From assembly GCA_947499955.1 (NCBI GenBank), contig CANMQI010000010.1:186001-250000 (forward strand): a stretch of DNA of 64,000 bases. Direction: 5' to 3'. Positions 7,568-16,789 of this stretch are shown piece by piece. Origin of the DNA: an uncultured Granulosicoccus sp. Its GTDB lineage: Bacteria; Pseudomonadota; Gammaproteobacteria; Granulosicoccales; Granulosicoccaceae. Below the pieces are notes generated by a model. The model did no database searches. It saw nothing but the letters and a program-made list of their open reading frames with translations, and was not told where the DNA came from. The stretch's first letter is position 1. Every line of letters begins with the position of its first letter. The translations under genes and the position numbers were made by a program.

Positions 7568-7795
7568 ATGACAGCATGGAACGAAGCAACCGGAATGACC
7601 AACCACTCTGCACTGATGGCAGAGGTTCGCGAAATGGACTACGCAGCGCTGATCCACGTAGCCAACGATTGCAGAGAAGCTATTGAGGCTATGCCAGAAG
7701 GCCGCAAAGCAGGGCACTACATGGACACCATCCACTACATCGGAATGGAGTTGAGGCGACGACGCGAAGCGATAAAACCCGCCAAAGCCGCTTGA
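7568..7795 (+). CDS. Hypothetical protein, 75 aa
   Basis: ATG at 7568 after AAGGAGAACGCACACT. Helical and charged; C-terminus basic (RRRREAIKPAKAA). The TGA stop overlaps the -35 TTGACA of the next promoter. No family recognised. Confidence 0.7.
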   Translation: MTAWNEATGMTNHSALMAEVREMDYAALIHVANDCREAIEAMPEGRKAGHYMDTIHYIGMELRRRREAIKPAKAA

Positions 7796-7819
7796 CATTG
7801 CATGTAGATTGTATATAAT
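7792..7819 (+). promoter_or_regulatory. Promoter/leader cassette 10
   Basis: TTGACA 7792-7797 and TATAAT 7814-7819, spacer 16 bp. Short leader GTAGAGAGTAACCAACCAAGGAG without a clear hairpin. Confidence 0.85.
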
Positions 7820-7854
7820 AATAACTGTAGAGAGTAACCAACCAAGGAGAAGAC

Positions 7855-8040
7855 ATGACAGACAGAAACGAAAGCATCAGAGACATGAACAGCCGCTATT
7901 ATCGGGACGACGTGCTTCGTTTCATGAGCACTCGACCAGTTGCCATGGCGCTGTTCGAAGGCTATCTGAAGTACGATTCACTTCTGCCAGAACACGTTCG
8001 AGAGATACGCGAAGCTCTCGATGCCAACAAAGAGGGATGA
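7855..8040 (+). CDS. Hypothetical protein, 61 aa
   Basis: ATG at 7855 with AAGGAGAAGAC. Small, helical, mixed charge; no motif recognised. Three bases separate it from the next gene, so the pair is co-translated. Confidence 0.7.
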   Translation: MTDRNESIRDMNSRYYRDDVLRFMSTRPVAMALFEGYLKYDSLLPEHVREIREALDANKEG

Positions 8041-8043
8041 AAG

Positions 8044-8280
8044 ATGGATCGAATCACTATGGAAGTGGAGATAGACGTCTCGCTGGAATACTTGAAAGAG
8101 TATGCAGACAAGCTGTCAGCGCTCACTGAGTCAGTGCAGAAGCACACGCAGCAAGGCAACTACCGCGCTGCTATCAGTGCATTACCTGAACTGGAGAAGA
8201 GGAAGGCAGCGGTCGAGACTGAGTATAGGCGGCTCGCCAAAGCACTGACTGACGGACAGGACAACATTGATATGTGGTGA
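8044..8280 (+). CDS. Hypothetical coiled-coil protein, 78 aa
   Basis: ATG at 8044; the site AAAGAGGGATGAAAG overlaps the end of the previous gene. Strongly helical with regular hydrophobic spacing (LEYLKEYADKLSALTESVQK), probably a coiled coil. No family recognised. Confidence 0.7.
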   Translation: MDRITMEVEIDVSLEYLKEYADKLSALTESVQKHTQQGNYRAAISALPELEKRKAAVETEYRRLAKALTDGQDNIDMW

Positions 8281-8315
8281 AGCCGCACGAGTAAATTCCC
8301 AACCAAGGAGAAGAC

Positions 8316-8516
8316 ATGAAAAACAGATACGAAGCAATTGCAGACACTCACGAGAAGAACCGCATCCGATACCTGGGCATCGCAGACTGGCTCTGGAACC
8401 GATACTACGCAGACGGCGGAGTGGTCACGTCGAGAGGCGGAGAGCCTACCAAGTACCGACGCTTGTGTGATGCCGCTTTCGAGCGCTACGTGATCAACAA
8501 CGGAGCGAGGGTATAA
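8316..8516 (+). CDS. Hypothetical protein, 66 aa
   Basis: ATG at 8316 behind CCCAACCAAGGAGAAGAC, the same leader sequence as the promoter-linked genes but here without a promoter, so transcription should come from upstream. Rich in arginine and aromatic residues. Function unknown. Confidence 0.7.
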   Translation: MKNRYEAIADTHEKNRIRYLGIADWLWNRYYADGGVVTSRGGEPTKYRRLCDAAFERYVINNGARV

Positions 8517-8520
8517 CGCC

Positions 8521-8736
8521 ATGCCAAACATGCACTACTGCCGATTCCAGAACACACTAGCCGACCTGCGCGAGTGTATCGGGAGCATCAACGAGGACGA
8601 ACCGCTTGGTCTGGAGGAGCACGACGCAAGACGAAAGCCGATCACGGAAATGGCAGATTTCATCTTCGGCAACTTCATTGATGACGAGGACGAGGCACGA
8701 GAATTCGCAGACGGCCTCCCCAAGCTGAGTGACTGA
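8521..8736 (+). CDS. Hypothetical acidic protein, 71 aa
   Basis: ATG at 8521, 4 bp after the previous stop. Acidic, especially the C-terminal IDDEDEAREF region. Last of the rightward small genes; 131 bp without a convincing gene or promoter follow before the late block. Confidence 0.65.
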   Translation: MPNMHYCRFQNTLADLRECIGSINEDEPLGLEEHDARRKPITEMADFIFGNFIDDEDEAREFADGLPKLSD

Positions 8737-8867
8737 CAGGCAAGCCGCCCAGGGAAGGGCAGAGCTGCCGAATAATTTACAACTCCGCGCTACTTTGGCG
8801 AAATCAAAACGCCTCCTAACAGACGAGCCTTCAGAATTCGACGCGAGGCAATCTGCTTGCGTTTTGG

Positions 8868-9170
8868 ATGAAGACAACAACAAGAACACTTCTCATTGGG
8901 GTACTCGGCGCAGTCTACGGCTACGGCTCGGACTTCAGCGCCTATCTTGTTGGTATTCGAGACCAAGGCGGCACACTGGCTGATGTCGACGGTATTTCCC
9001 TAGTCATCATGCTCACGAGCGCGGCCACTGGCTGCGTTGGAGCGCTCATGCTCATGCTGTCTCCGCCGCCCGAGGACGGTCGTATTCTCGCCCCGCCCAA
9101 GCGTCTCCGCTCTCGCTCTTCCAGCGCTTCAGAACCCGAATTTGACAGCTTTCGAGATTCAGGAGCCTGA
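8868..9170 (+). CDS. Small membrane protein, possible holin, 100 aa
   Basis: Two hydrophobic segments (about residues 7-30 and 45-66) and a proline/arginine/serine-rich cytoplasmic tail. Position at the head of the block that holds the lysis genes suggests a holin-like role, but size and topology are the only support. The ribosome-binding site before ATG 8868 is weak. The stop lies one base before the ATG of the GH16 gene. Confidence 0.6.
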   Translation: MKTTTRTLLIGVLGAVYGYGSDFSAYLVGIRDQGGTLADVDGISLVIMLTSAATGCVGALMLMLSPPPEDGRILAPPKRLRSRSSSASEPEFDSFRDSGA

Positions 9171-9171
9171 C

Positions 9172-10482
9172 ATGACGACTCCGGCACTCACAAATCCACC
9201 CGCGACACGTCTCATCTGGGCTGATGAATTCACCGGAGACCTGTCGAGGTGGCGTGATGACAGTCTGGTGAAGAGTGGCAGACACCGCACTGGCAACAAG
9301 TACATCCAGCCTGACGGCACTGTCGACATGGATCAGAACTGGTCCACGTTGCCTGGGCGCTGGGCTGCGCTGTACGACAAGCATCGAAGCGATTGCCAGT
9401 TCATCGAGAATGGCAAGCTCGTGATGAAAGGCCACATTGTCGAGACGCCGAACCCGTATCGCGACAACTTCGTGGATCAGAACGGCATTCTGCATCCCTA
9501 TGGCGACAATATGCTGTACACGGCATGGCTGACAGCTCGAACCACGATCACGCGAGGCAGCATCATCGAGGTTTGTGTCAACGTGTCCGAGCAGTGCATG
9601 GGTGGGCACCGCTGGAACTCGTGGCTGATGCCGATCAACGGTCAGGCATATGGCAATACAGTGGAGTTCGCAGAAGTCGACTCGCCAGAACTTGAGAATC
9701 CGTCACGGTCAAGCTCGGATTTCGGCCACAAGGCGCTGCTCAAGATCGTAGGCGGTCTCGCTGGCGACACACCGAACGGTCTGGTCGATCTGAGAACGAA
9801 AGGGATCAACCTGCGTGAAGGCTGGCATACGTTCACGACTGTCTGGGACCATGACGGCTCGATTGAGTTTTACGTCGACGGCATCCTGTGCAACTCAGAC
9901 TCGCGACAAGTTCTTATGGAGGCAGAGCTGATCATTGCTCGTGAAATGAATAGCGGCGTCAAGAAGCTCAAGGAAGACGAGATCAACGCCTTTCATAGCG
10001 ACCCGAAAATCCTCGATTCAATTCTCGAATTCAACTTGTCGAATGATCGCGACGGCTACTCGAAGCTGCTGACGCCTGATGACTTCTATTCATTCATCGC
10101 GATTCAGGACAGAGCCACACGACAAGGCGCGTACAACATCGAGGCAGCGCAAGAAGTCGTCAAGCCCTGGGAGAACTATTCGACAGGGCCAAAGATGCCG
10201 GACGACGCCGGACTGACCGCTGAGTCTGTCATCCAGTACGCCGATCTAATCGACGTCGACAGAGTGCTCGTCGATTACGTCCGCATTTTCGAGATCACTG
10301 GCGCCAGGCCAAAAACCGGCTCTGAGAGCGGCGCTGACGCCGACCCTTTGCCAACCCCTACCGACTCACGAATAACGGAGCTGACCGAAGCTCTCGCAGC
10401 GAGAGACGCAGAAATCGAGTCTCTCAAAGATGACGCAGAGAAAACACGGCAGGCCGTTGCTCACCTGCTTAGTTTGACATAG
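9172..10482 (+). CDS. GH16-like glycoside hydrolase, probable virion enzyme, 436 aa
   Basis: Residues about 14-330 look like a concanavalin-fold GH16 domain: LIWADEFTGDLSRW at the start (compare the usual WSDEFNG), HRWNSWLMP before the active site, and the ExDxxE catalytic signature at E168, D170, E173. The C-terminus (about 395-436) is a predicted coiled coil, likely for assembly. GH16 enzymes cut beta-1,3/1,4 glucans, galactans and related polymers; the substrate here cannot be told. ATG at 9172 has CAGGAGCC upstream. It opens a set of polysaccharide-acting proteins before the lysis genes and has a second GH16 relative among the tail fibres (42112-43365). Confidence 0.85.
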   Translation: MTTPALTNPPATRLIWADEFTGDLSRWRDDSLVKSGRHRTGNKYIQPDGTVDMDQNWSTLPGRWAALYDKHRSDCQFIENGKLVMKGHIVETPNPYRDNFVDQNGILHPYGDNMLYTAWLTARTTITRGSIIEVCVNVSEQCMGGHRWNSWLMPINGQAYGNTVEFAEVDSPELENPSRSSSDFGHKALLKIVGGLAGDTPNGLVDLRTKGINLREGWHTFTTVWDHDGSIEFYVDGILCNSDSRQVLMEAELIIAREMNSGVKKLKEDEINAFHSDPKILDSILEFNLSNDRDGYSKLLTPDDFYSFIAIQDRATRQGAYNIEAAQEVVKPWENYSTGPKMPDDAGLTAESVIQYADLIDVDRVLVDYVRIFEITGARPKTGSESGADADPLPTPTDSRITELTEALAARDAEIESLKDDAEKTRQAVAHLLSLT

Positions 10483-10492
10483 AGACAACGAC

Positions 10493-10990
10493 GTGAAACC
10501 ACTGACTATCGTGTTGACCGCTGCGACGTTACTGCTGACGTCCTGCGGTCTGACTCAGGAAACTTGGCTTAACGCAGTGCGAGGACATCAAGAGCTTCCC
10601 GCGCTGTCTGTCGCCATTCTCGAATGCACTGCAGATCGCCCAGACGTACAGGAAGCGCTCCGAGAGCCATTCAATGAGCTGTCAGACGCTTGGATCGAGA
10701 GTCGCGATCTGGAACTGAACAAAGAGCTGTTGCACCAGCTCGCAGACGCCATGCCGAAAGTGCTCCGCGCCGAATCGAACTGGATCGAGGCGAAGCAGGT
10801 CATGGCCGCATCCGGTCTCGACTGCGGTCCCTGGGTGAAGTCATCGGTGGAGAACATCGAATCAGCGTTCACCGAGATCAAGAGCGCACTGATCGCCAAG
10901 GAGCGCTTGGTTCTTGCGCTGGACTACGCCCAGGTGTTCGCAGCCATTTTTGCAAGCCACAAAATCGAGGTAGTGAGGATACCCGAGTAA
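10493..10990 (+). CDS. Lipoprotein, 165 aa
   Basis: N-terminal signal with lipobox LLTSC (Cys18), so probably anchored to a membrane after signal peptidase II processing. The rest is helical with regularly spaced leucines. Placement between carbohydrate-active genes and near the lysis genes could suit an outer-membrane spanin component, but length and content are not typical. GTG start at 10493. Its TAA stop overlaps the next ATG. Confidence 0.8.
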   Translation: MKPLTIVLTAATLLLTSCGLTQETWLNAVRGHQELPALSVAILECTADRPDVQEALREPFNELSDAWIESRDLELNKELLHQLADAMPKVLRAESNWIEAKQVMAASGLDCGPWVKSSVENIESAFTEIKSALIAKERLVLALDYAQVFAAIFASHKIEVVRIPE

Positions 10991-13900
10991 TGATCGACCG
11001 AGAAAAACTGCTGAGTGAATTGCAGGAGCGTGCCGAAGAGTACGGCTACCTGCGTGATCTGGTCGCCGCTGATGTCGGCAAGACAGACGAACCAGACCCA
11101 GTGCCTGATCCTGAGCCTGAACCCGACCCTGATCCGGTGCCTGATCCTGAATATCCCGAGACAGCAGAGCTTCGCGTTGAAGTCGCGGACGGACTGCTTC
11201 ACGCCTATGTCGCGACATCTGCAAACCTGCCTTGCACTACGTTGTACAGACTGATTGATGCAGAGCCTGACGACATTCCTCACTCGTTCCCTGTCGAGGA
11301 TTCATACCAGTACGGTCTGGAGATCACGCACCATCAGCGCACCGATATACCAGCACCCGGAACCTATGAATTCTGGTCGTTCGATCACATTGGCGACACG
11401 TACAGGTCCAACACTGTAACGCTGACAATAAGTGACAGCGACGACAACTCTGAACCGACCGAGCCGAAAAAACCAATCGACGATTCACTGCTCGCCGAGT
11501 TCGATCCGCTGGTGACCCAGGCACTGAAGAACCTGACGGCGGACTATCAGCGAGTGGATGGCAGGCTGACATCGCAGAGCGGCTATCAATCATGGACGAC
11601 GTTGACGGCTATCATGCTGATGCAAGAGCACTACCCAAGCGATGAACGATTGCAGGCCGGTGTGGATTATACGCTTGAATTTATCGCATCTGGTCGCGAT
11701 CTCGTCGGCAAGTCACAGGAAGGATTCGTGTATACCATCGACGGCTATAACGACTGGTATGCGGCACCCAACAATGTCGTTCCCGCGCAAGCCCATTACG
11801 ACTGGCGACAAAGCGCAGCACTGAGCAACCTCCTGTATAGCATCGTGAAGCATGGCTTCAAACCGAAGCAAGCTGACGCTATCAGCACGATTCACGAGCA
11901 CCTGAAGACGATGTGGGACAAGTGGCGGTATGGCAAGCCGTCTGAAAGCTCAAATATCCGATACGTCTCTCATGGCGAAGGATTTGCTCGACTGGCGCAG
12001 CTTGCCATGGCGCTTGACTACTTGGACGATGACACTGGCAATAACGAGTGGTCAGAGTACGTCAACAACTACCGATTCCGAGAGTTCACGATTCTGCTCG
12101 ACAACTGGCTTGACTCAGACCGTAGCACTCCATTCCCGCACTGGTATCACAAGGAAACGCCTGTATCAAAGACGGTAGACACGTCTCATGCGAACGATCT
12201 GATTCAGTTCTACACGCTTGCACTCCGTCGTGGCTACACAATGCAAGGAGCGCTCACAAGCGAGTTCATTGACAAGCTCTGCCTGTTTGTCTGGGACACG
12301 ATGTGGCCGACTACGCAGCAGGATTTCGCATCAGACACGAGTGGCGCGACTACTGACACTTACTGGGCGTCATTCATCCACGGGTGGGTAATGCTGAGTG
12401 CGAACGATTCAGCGCTGCGCCAGCGATTCCGCGACTACATCGTGAAAGGGCCAAACATCCTGCCAAGGATGGACTGGTGGCCGGACTCGCGAGCGCACTA
12501 CATAGCTGCACTGACCGACGCAGAACTGGGCGGCCCTGTTGGGCGTAAGGACAGTGGGCCTGCTGTGGAGCCTGAAGAACCCGCGCCCAAGAAAGGGCTT
12601 CGCATGATTTCCCCAGCGCCAGGGTTCGTCGCTGATTCCCCTCATGTGGATTTCGCATGGCTCGACGACACCGATCCTGACAAGATCAAGGTGTACGACT
12701 TGCATATCTACTACGACGAAGCCCGCACAAGAAAGGTCACAGGCACAGACGGTGTTCTGTTCGATACGCAAAGCATCAAGACGGCGACCTCGCATACTTT
12801 CCGCAATGATCCGTCAGACGGTGGCAAGCGCTACGGCGTGCTGTGGCAATGGCCCGACGAAAACAGCTATCGCGATGATGTACGAGAGGAAATTCTGTTC
12901 GAGTACACGGCATTCAAACGCGAGTCCACCACGCCTGATCTCGGTGATGACTTCAAACGCATCAGAGCGATGGTTGACGGTATATGGCCCGAAATCGAAA
13001 ATAGCTACACGAGTAAAACGCTGCAATCGAACGATGGCTACTTTGCCAGTCCGATATTGCACGCAGCAGCTCTTATGAGCCGAACAACAGGTGAGCGGCG
13101 TTATCTCGATGTCGGTATCCGTATCGGGCAAGCATACATTGACTCTGGCAGAGATTTCGACGACGACGGCTTTCTCGACTGGATGAATGACGACGGTGAT
13201 GTGGTTGATTACAACAAGGATCACCACGAATTCCGAACCGCGATGGGTCTCGGCAGTGTTCTCATCGAGATGGCGCGTACCGGATACACGAACGGGGATG
13301 CGAGTCGCATCGAAAAATGGGCGAGCTTTCTTGCTAAACACCATTGGCAGAAGTGGACGCACCCGACAGCTGGCCGCTTGACCAGCAACACGAATCGCTA
13401 CACGACGAGCATTCAAGGCGGCAGGGGTACGTGGTTTATGGGCCGTAACGCAGTCGTGGCGTTGGCGCTCGACTACACACATGCCACCCCTGGCAACAAT
13501 GAATACCATGAGTGGTTGACCTCTCCGTCATCGTCGGTCGGCATGACAATGGCGACATACATCAAGCTCATCAAGGCAGGTGATTATCGCTGGCCTGCGT
13601 GGGACAACGATGGTAGCGATTATGCGTCAGACACGAGCCACATCAGTGACGCTCTGTTTCCGTTTCTGTTTGGGCGAGTCGTTGGCTTCGAATTCTCGGG
13701 CAGCGATGATGTGTTCTTCGCTTGTCTTGAGAAGCACTTCAACCACAACTGGTTCAAGGATTCGAAAGGCTTTACAGAGCGCTCAAACGGAGCTGGTCTG
13801 GTCAACAGCTACAACCTGTCGTCAATGCACGCTATCCCGCTGGCCGCTGCACTGAGTCCTGAGTTGGAAGCAAGGTTCGTCGATTTCTTCCTGAACAACA

Positions 13901-14004
13901 AGCCAGTTGGTGGGTTCCACGAAAACCCTGTGAAGCGATTGCCGGAGGCATCAGTGCAGGGCGCTTCCTTGCTTTGCGCATTGCAGAAAAGGAGAAATGC
14001 CTGA
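10990..14004 (+). CDS. Two-domain alpha/alpha-toroid lyase-like protein, 1004 aa
   Basis: Begins at ATG 10990, overlapping the previous stop. Order: a 30-residue helical start shared with the next gene (MIDREKLLSELQ...LRDLV), an Asp-Pro-Glu repeat linker (about 33-55), a beta domain, then two related helical-toroid domains (about 165-520 and 640-1000). Each half contains a DTSH motif (VDTSHANDL and SDTSHISDA) and WY/YHE-type aromatic motifs, the pattern of polysaccharide lyase or unsaturated-sugar hydrolase toroids. The tandem duplication of the catalytic-like domain is unusual. Likely a virion-associated polysaccharide degrader; exact family not assigned. Confidence 0.75.
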   Translation: MIDREKLLSELQERAEEYGYLRDLVAADVGKTDEPDPVPDPEPEPDPDPVPDPEYPETAELRVEVADGLLHAYVATSANLPCTTLYRLIDAEPDDIPHSFPVEDSYQYGLEITHHQRTDIPAPGTYEFWSFDHIGDTYRSNTVTLTISDSDDNSEPTEPKKPIDDSLLAEFDPLVTQALKNLTADYQRVDGRLTSQSGYQSWTTLTAIMLMQEHYPSDERLQAGVDYTLEFIASGRDLVGKSQEGFVYTIDGYNDWYAAPNNVVPAQAHYDWRQSAALSNLLYSIVKHGFKPKQADAISTIHEHLKTMWDKWRYGKPSESSNIRYVSHGEGFARLAQLAMALDYLDDDTGNNEWSEYVNNYRFREFTILLDNWLDSDRSTPFPHWYHKETPVSKTVDTSHANDLIQFYTLALRRGYTMQGALTSEFIDKLCLFVWDTMWPTTQQDFASDTSGATTDTYWASFIHGWVMLSANDSALRQRFRDYIVKGPNILPRMDWWPDSRAHYIAALTDAELGGPVGRKDSGPAVEPEEPAPKKGLRMISPAPGFVADSPHVDFAWLDDTDPDKIKVYDLHIYYDEARTRKVTGTDGVLFDTQSIKTATSHTFRNDPSDGGKRYGVLWQWPDENSYRDDVREEILFEYTAFKRESTTPDLGDDFKRIRAMVDGIWPEIENSYTSKTLQSNDGYFASPILHAAALMSRTTGERRYLDVGIRIGQAYIDSGRDFDDDGFLDWMNDDGDVVDYNKDHHEFRTAMGLGSVLIEMARTGYTNGDASRIEKWASFLAKHHWQKWTHPTAGRLTSNTNRYTTSIQGGRGTWFMGRNAVVALALDYTHATPGNNEYHEWLTSPSSSVGMTMATYIKLIKAGDYRWPAWDNDGSDYASDTSHISDALFPFLFGRVVGFEFSGSDDVFFACLEKHFNHNWFKDSKGFTERSNGAGLVNSYNLSSMHAIPLAAALSPELEARFVDFFLNNKPVGGFHENPVKRLPEASVQGASLLCALQKRRNA

Positions 14005-14006
14005 TC

Positions 14007-14852
14007 GTGATCGACAAGAACGCACTTGCGACAAGACTCAAGGACGAGTCTGACATCTACCGCTACCTTGCAGAGCTTGTCGAGTTTGATATACAGACTG
14101 GCGGCGAGGAGCCTGCTGCGAAGGTGTCGGACTTCGCCGGTCAGTACGTGCCCGACTTTTCAGACGGCAACGATCTGGCTGACGTGTTCAAGAAGGGATT
14201 CATCTACTCGCACGACACGGCAGACCGCGTTGACATTGCTTCTGGCTGTCTCATGCAGCGATTCGAGCCGACATCGGCAGGCAGTCATCACGACCAAGCT
14301 GCAGCACGTATCGAGAGCGGCTTCCGTGAGTACACCATCAGTCAGACAGTCAAGTTCGCAAGCGACTTCGAGGCGGTGCTGGGCGGCAAGTTCGGCATCG
14401 GCCTGATTGGTGGCTCTGACGAAACCGTGAGCGGCGGCAACATCAATCCTGCTGGCTGGTCGTTCACGCATATGTGGAGACCAAGCAAGGTCGCCGGAAT
14501 GATCTCGCTCGTGGGCTATAGCTATCACCACAATCGGCGTTTCAATAACGGCGGAACATGGGGTGATGACTGCCCAATCGGTGACATCACCCTCGGCGAA
14601 TGGCACGAGCTGAAAACAGTTCTCGGCATGAATGAGAGCGCATTGTCTCCCGATGGCTATATGCGTGTCTTTCTCGACGGCGAACTGGCGATGGAGCTGC
14701 ATGGCGTTCAGTGGCAGGCGTCAGGATTCCCGGGCGAGAACATGAGGGCTGAGTACAAGGCGTTCTTCGGCGGCAACACCGCAAAACACGCACCGAGTAA
14801 GGCTCAGTATATGTGGGTCAAGAACCCCTTGATTAGTTGGCGAGACGCATGA
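14007..14852 (+). CDS. PL14-like alginate-lyase-type protein, 281 aa
   Basis: I choose the GTG at 14007 because the resulting start (MIDKNALATRLKDE...YLAELV) is homologous to the start of the preceding protein; GGAG lies 12 nt upstream. Residues about 100-275 have a beta-jelly pattern: YTISQTVKFASDFEAVLGGK, GIGLIGG, SGG, FTHMWR, YSYHH. It resembles family PL14 polysaccharide lyases, whose known members include alginate and glucuronate lyases. The first 30 residues are probably a docking peptide. Substrate uncertain. Confidence 0.75.
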   Translation: MIDKNALATRLKDESDIYRYLAELVEFDIQTGGEEPAAKVSDFAGQYVPDFSDGNDLADVFKKGFIYSHDTADRVDIASGCLMQRFEPTSAGSHHDQAAARIESGFREYTISQTVKFASDFEAVLGGKFGIGLIGGSDETVSGGNINPAGWSFTHMWRPSKVAGMISLVGYSYHHNRRFNNGGTWGDDCPIGDITLGEWHELKTVLGMNESALSPDGYMRVFLDGELAMELHGVQWQASGFPGENMRAEYKAFFGGNTAKHAPSKAQYMWVKNPLISWRDA

Positions 14853-15484
14853 AAATCAATTATCGCGCTATCGTTTTCTCCGAGCTGCCCGTTTACGCTC
14901 GGTCGGCTATCAACGAGATACTGAATCGCGAAGGTGGGGAGTTCACGAACCACCCGAACGACTGGCCGACCAAGTGGGGCATTCGCCAATTGAGTGCAGA
15001 TCGCGCTGGCTATACAGGGCGAATTGAAGACATCGACAAGAATACAGCTGCTTGTATCTGGGCAGCTCTGTTCTGGTTTGGTCCGAACCTGCACCGAATC
15101 GCAGAAGTGTCTCCTCTGACGGCTCAGACCGTCCTAGACACGTCTGGACCTGCTGGGCTGAAGGTTGGGATCACTCATCTGCAAAAGGCTCTGACGAGCT
15201 TTAACGCGATTCTAGGCGAGACTCGAATCTATGGCGATGATCTCGTGCTCGATGGACTGATTGGCGGCAAGACCATAGCCCAGCTCGATAGTTACGTCAG
15301 GCACAGAGATCGCGAAGGTGAGCGTCGATTGGCGGCTCGATTGAACTGCTTGCAAGACGCCTATTTTGTAGACGTCGCGCTCCGACTTCCTGAGAAACGA
15401 GTATTCAGCTACGGGTGGAATTCTAGACGAGTGTTCGAGGACTTGATCGCCCTGGCTGCTGATACAGACCTACTTGCAGCCTGA
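14849..15484 (+). CDS. Endolysin, GH108 N-acetylmuramidase, 211 aa
   Basis: Residues 28-30 are the EGG motif (REGGEFTNHPNDWPTKWGI), the hallmark of GH108 muramidases; Glu28 is the catalytic acid. A C-terminal peptidoglycan-binding-like helical region follows. It cuts the glycan backbone of peptidoglycan for lysis. ATG 14849 overlaps the previous stop (ATGA). No signal peptide, so export would need a holin; the small membrane proteins at 15497 and 15691 are candidates. Confidence 0.9.
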   Translation: MKINYRAIVFSELPVYARSAINEILNREGGEFTNHPNDWPTKWGIRQLSADRAGYTGRIEDIDKNTAACIWAALFWFGPNLHRIAEVSPLTAQTVLDTSGPAGLKVGITHLQKALTSFNAILGETRIYGDDLVLDGLIGGKTIAQLDSYVRHRDREGERRLAARLNCLQDAYFVDVALRLPEKRVFSYGWNSRRVFEDLIALAADTDLLAA

Positions 15485-15496
15485 TCGGGTGCAGGA

Positions 15497-15706
15497 ATGT
15501 CTGAAGATAAAGAGCGAATTGCCAAGCTGGAAGTACAAGTCCAGACGCTTGCTGACGATCTGAAAGAAGAGCGAAAAGTGGTCAAGGAACTGAAACAGAA
15601 AGTAGACACGGCTGAGACGTGGGGCAGAGTTGTTGTATGGCTGACACTGGTTATTGGCGGCATCGTGTCGCAGATAGAGACCGTTCTGGGTTGGTTTCGA
15701 AGGTAA
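15497..15706 (+). CDS. XhlA-like small membrane protein, possible holin accessory, 69 aa
   Basis: An N-terminal coiled coil (residues about 3-40) followed by one membrane segment (VVVWLTLVIGGIVSQI) and a short basic tail. This matches the XhlA/hemolysin-type phage lysis accessory pattern. ATG at 15497, GCAGGA upstream. Directly after the endolysin. Confidence 0.75.
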   Translation: MSEDKERIAKLEVQVQTLADDLKEERKVVKELKQKVDTAETWGRVVVWLTLVIGGIVSQIETVLGWFRR

Positions 15707-16197
15707 CGCGCAAGAAGATCAGGTTCGGACTGGATATGTTCGCCCTGTTTCTGGTGATTTTTCTAGGCATGGTGAAGGTCGCTGAGCTGAGCCATGCGCC
15801 GGTTACTTGGATGAATGTCAACGCCGTGATTGTTCCAGATCACGAGCGAGGAACAGACCCGAACGTGGTCTATGACCGGACAGTGTTCAGATCGTTTTAC
15901 GGCCACTGGATGGTCAAGGTTTACGAGATCGGAAAGAAGTATCCGGTCTGTTTTGGCAGTGGATCGCAAGTATTCGATCCCGAGGACAGTCTGCACGAGC
16001 CGACACTGAGTCAGTTCATTGGCAGAGCTTGTAACCTCAAGGAAGGCAGCTACCTGCTGCGAACAACTTGGGTATTAGAGGGAGACGTTGCAATTCGAAA
16101 CACCTCGAACGTGTTTCAGGTGATGAAGACAGGTGAAATTTCCCGTGACGGGTTGTATTTCGAACAAGCGAATCAAGGTCGAGTTTATACCTATTGA
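15691..16197 (+). CDS. Protein with one N-terminal membrane segment, about 168 aa
   Basis: A basic start (KVTRKKIRF) is followed by one hydrophobic segment (MFALFLVIFLGMV), then a periplasmic-type region with two cysteines. I place the start at TTG 15691, overlapping the XhlA-like gene; ATG 15736 is an alternative that drops the basic residues. Possible part of the lysis set, but I do not recognise a family. Confidence 0.6.
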   Translation: MVSKVTRKKIRFGLDMFALFLVIFLGMVKVAELSHAPVTWMNVNAVIVPDHERGTDPNVVYDRTVFRSFYGHWMVKVYEIGKKYPVCFGSGSQVFDPEDSLHEPTLSQFIGRACNLKEGSYLLRTTWVLEGDVAIRNTSNVFQVMKTGEISRDGLYFEQANQGRVYTY

Positions 16198-16789
16198 GAC
16201 AGTCGGCCTGCCAGCATGGAAGCAGGACATGGTGTGGCTGTTCAAGCGTCGACGCGCTGTCGTGGAGGAGCCGTTTCATGTTGCTCGGCCCACTGGCGGC
16301 AGCTACATCATTCCGGCAGGCTTCGAGTTCGACGGCGGCTCAGTGCCGCGTTGGCTGCTTATCGTAGCGCTACTGGTAAGCATGGCGATTCCGATGGCTG
16401 AGTGGTTTCAGAACATCGTTATCGGGCTTGTGTGCGTTGGACTGCTGATTGACAGTTTCGGGATCATGCTTCCGGCGTTCGCTATTCATGACTTCGCGGT
16501 CAGATATGGCGTGCTCGTGCGAGGCAATGGCAGCGTTGAATACGTAGGTAGTGTGTCTCAGGCGAACAACATCATGCGGCGAGTGAACTTCGCGACTAAC
16601 GACATGATTCGTCTGGGCTGGATCGCGCACCTGGGCGTCATGCTGGGCGCATGGAGAGCGTGGCAGAAGTATCGAAGGGATCAAGTGACTCGGAACGAGT
16701 GGCAGGAGCACGACTATGGCGTCGACGTCTGTATCGGCAGGCGTGAGGACGCGCCAGCTCCAGAAGAGCTTGACGACGAGGAAGAATGA
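16133..16789 (+). CDS. DUF1353 family membrane protein, 218 aa
   Basis: Residues about 55-80 (SYIIPAGFEFDGGSVPRWLL) and 118-132 (AFAIHDFAVRYGVL) match DUF1353, a family found near phage lysis genes. Between them two membrane segments (about 72-108) are inserted, which is not usual for the family. GTG start at 16133, inside the end of the previous gene. Acidic C-terminus. Role unknown. Confidence 0.7.
   Translation: MKFPVTGCISNKRIKVEFIPIETVGLPAWKQDMVWLFKRRRAVVEEPFHVARPTGGSYIIPAGFEFDGGSVPRWLLIVALLVSMAIPMAEWFQNIVIGLVCVGLLIDSFGIMLPAFAIHDFAVRYGVLVRGNGSVEYVGSVSQANNIMRRVNFATNDMIRLGWIAHLGVMLGAWRAWQKYRRDQVTRNEWQEHDYGVDVCIGRREDAPAPEELDDEEE

Noticed and set aside
8729..8983. Alternative rightward frame covering the gap before the late block
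   Set aside because: Overlaps the membrane protein at 8868 in another frame, has no ribosome-binding site and an unlikely composition.
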